Below, piece after piece: positions 62,848 through 64,000 of a stretch of 64,000 nucleotides of DNA. Made by a program: the position numbers and the translations under genes. The DNA lies in NCBI GenBank assembly GCA_963921305.4, contig CAWUEX030000002.1, positions 992,001 through 1,056,000 of the forward strand, read 5' to 3'. The stretch comes from CAWUEX02 sp963921305 (GTDB lineage: Bacteria; Pseudomonadota; Alphaproteobacteria; Rhodospirillales; Rhodospirillaceae). Under the pieces are notes generated by a model that worked only from the letters and a program-made list of their open reading frames with translations, had not been told where the DNA came from and searched no databases. The stretch's first letter is position 1; every line of letters begins with the position of its first letter.

Positions 62848-64000
62848 ATGTCAGACACCTGGGATGTCATCATCATCGGCGCCGGAACGGCGGGACTACC
62901 CGCCGCGATTTTTGCTGCCGAACGCAGCGACAAGGTCTTGGTCATTGAGGCCGCGCCGGAAATCGGCGGCACACTTCATTTGAGTTCCGGCCAAATGAGC
63001 GGCGCGGGCACACGCCTGCAAAAAGAAAAGGGCATCGACGACACGCCGGAAAAGCACATGGACGACATCATGCGCATTTCCAAGAACACCGCCGATGCCA
63101 CCATCGCCGGACTGGCGGTGAAGCATGCGGCAGACACCCTGGACTGGCTGGAGGAGATCGGCTTCAAACCGCTGCCGGATCATCCGGTCAAAGGTCAGGC
63201 CCATGAGCCCTATAGCGAACTGCGCTACGTGTGGGGGGAGGACTTGGGCAAGTCGATCCTGGCTGTGCTCAAACCGCCGTTCGAAGCTTTGGTGGACAGT
63301 GGCCGGATCACCTTGAAACTGAACACGCGGGTAACGGATCTGGTGCAGGACTCCTCCGGCGCGGTGACCGGCGTGAAAGCCACCGGCCCGGACGGTGACG
63401 AAACCTTCTCCACCGGTGCGGTTTTGATCGCCGCGGGCGGCTACGTCGCCAACGGTGAGATGTATAAAAAGCTGAGCGGTCACCCCGCCTATGGCGATCA
63501 CTCTTACCCTTATTGCGTCGGCGACGGCTTGAACTTCGGCTTGAGCGCCGGGGGCACGGCCTGGGGTCATGAAAACTATCTGACGAGTTTCGGCGTGGTG
63601 ATGCAGAGCTACGACGTGCCCAGCAAGGTGCGCTGCCGCCAAGTGCATTGGCCGGAGCGCCGCCAGCCGTGGGAAGTTTACGTCAACGTGGAAGGCAAAC
63701 GCTTCATCCGCGAGGACGAGCCGAGCGTCGATGTGCGCGAACACACCATCAAGGATCAGCCCCACCTGCGCCATTGGATCGTGTTTGACTCGACCACGTT
63801 GAACGAGGCGCCACCGCTGTTTCCCGACTTCAGCCCGGACGACATCCGCGCCGCGGCGGAAAAGGGTGAGCCGATGTTCTATGTCGCCGATACGATTGAA
63901 GATTTGGCGAACAAGGCCGGACTGCCAGCGGACGCCCTGAGCGAAACCATCGACACCTTCAATTCGGGTCAGGCATCGGGCAACGACGCCTTCGGGCGCG
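62848..64000 (+). CDS. FAD-dependent oxidoreductase, fumarate reductase/KstD-like, cut by window end
   Basis: The frame is open from ATG 62848 to the window end, about 384 residues. It begins with the FAD Rossmann motif 'DVIIIGAGTAGLPAAIFAAE' and 'VIEAAPEIGGTLHLSSGQMS', followed by the FAD-binding-2 domain including 'TGAVLIAAGGYVANGEM'. The family includes fumarate reductase flavoproteins and 3-ketosteroid dehydrogenases. A further 100 to 200 residues are expected. The ribosome site AAGGAGAGGG supports the start. Confidence 0.9.
   Translation, partial: MSDTWDVIIIGAGTAGLPAAIFAAERSDKVLVIEAAPEIGGTLHLSSGQMSGAGTRLQKEKGIDDTPEKHMDDIMRISKNTADATIAGLAVKHAADTLDWLEEIGFKPLPDHPVKGQAHEPYSELRYVWGEDLGKSILAVLKPPFEALVDSGRITLKLNTRVTDLVQDSSGAVTGVKATGPDGDETFSTGAVLIAAGGYVANGEMYKKLSGHPAYGDHSYPYCVGDGLNFGLSAGGTAWGHENYLTSFGVVMQSYDVPSKVRCRQVHWPERRQPWEVYVNVEGKRFIREDEPSVDVREHTIKDQPHLRHWIVFDSTTLNEAPPLFPDFSPDDIRAAAEKGEPMFYVADTIEDLANKAGLPADALSETIDTFNSGQASGNDAFGR

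Overview
The window is a contiguous piece of a GC-rich alphaproteobacterial chromosome. The main evidence is the replication block rpsT-dnaA-dnaN-recF-gyrB next to mutM and divergent ubiE-ubiB-coaBC-dut. I associate that gene order with Rhodospirillales-like and related Alphaproteobacteria. A ccmG-ccmH-ccmI cytochrome c maturation operon, a SCO1-type copper protein, exported binding proteins and many Sec signal peptides fit an aerobic Gram-negative. I cannot name a genus. No integrase, transposase, CRISPR array or complete prophage was seen.

Layout. 0-8.6 kb: end of the ccm operon, SCO1, two small conserved proteins, a SleB-type wall hydrolase, a Bcr/CflA efflux pump, a bifunctional penicillin-binding protein and an orphan ribbon-helix-helix protein. 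8.6-18.1 kb, mostly minus strand: gyrB, recF, dnaN, dnaA, rpsT, an enoyl-CoA hydratase, an exported hypothetical protein and mutM. 18.1-31.4 kb: ubiE-ubiB, coaBC-dut-moeB, an OmpA-like lipoprotein, rlmN, lemA-DUF2207, argG, a second hydratase, folD and yggT. 31.5-33.3 kb: a beta-propeller lipoprotein and tRNA-Ala(CGC).

33.3-47.2 kb is accessory. It holds a low-GC GSCFA protein, a TPR-TylF methyltransferase, an MFS exporter, a TauD-like dioxygenase with Dpp-type permeases and binding protein but no ATPases, CpcT-like and YcnI-like exported proteins, two paralogous exported VOC proteins, a low-GC FkbM methyltransferase and a TRAP binding protein broken by a one-base frameshift. 47.2-59.5 kb is a surface-glycan locus. 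On the minus strand, a WbpG/HisH2/HisF2-type sugar amidotransferase module is followed by a hexapeptide acyltransferase. On the plus strand are a GT2, an asparagine-synthase-like amidotransferase, two SAM methyltransferases, a GT4, a LegB-like 4,6-dehydratase and a GNAT; a minus-strand flippase-like membrane protein lies between them. 59.7-64 kb: rsmB, an exported Rossmann-fold protein, an alpha/beta hydrolase with His at the nucleophile position, and a FAD oxidoreductase cut by the window end.

How parts work together: CcmG/H/I and SCO1 serve cytochrome and oxidase maturation. The dnaA block and rpsT are replication and translation housekeeping. WbpG, HisH2 and HisF2 probably form a glutamine-to-sugar ammonia relay that amidinates a surface sugar. 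The least explained part is 37-47 kb, where exported VOC proteins, orphan uptake components and a TauD enzyme sit together and may form an uptake/catabolic unit.
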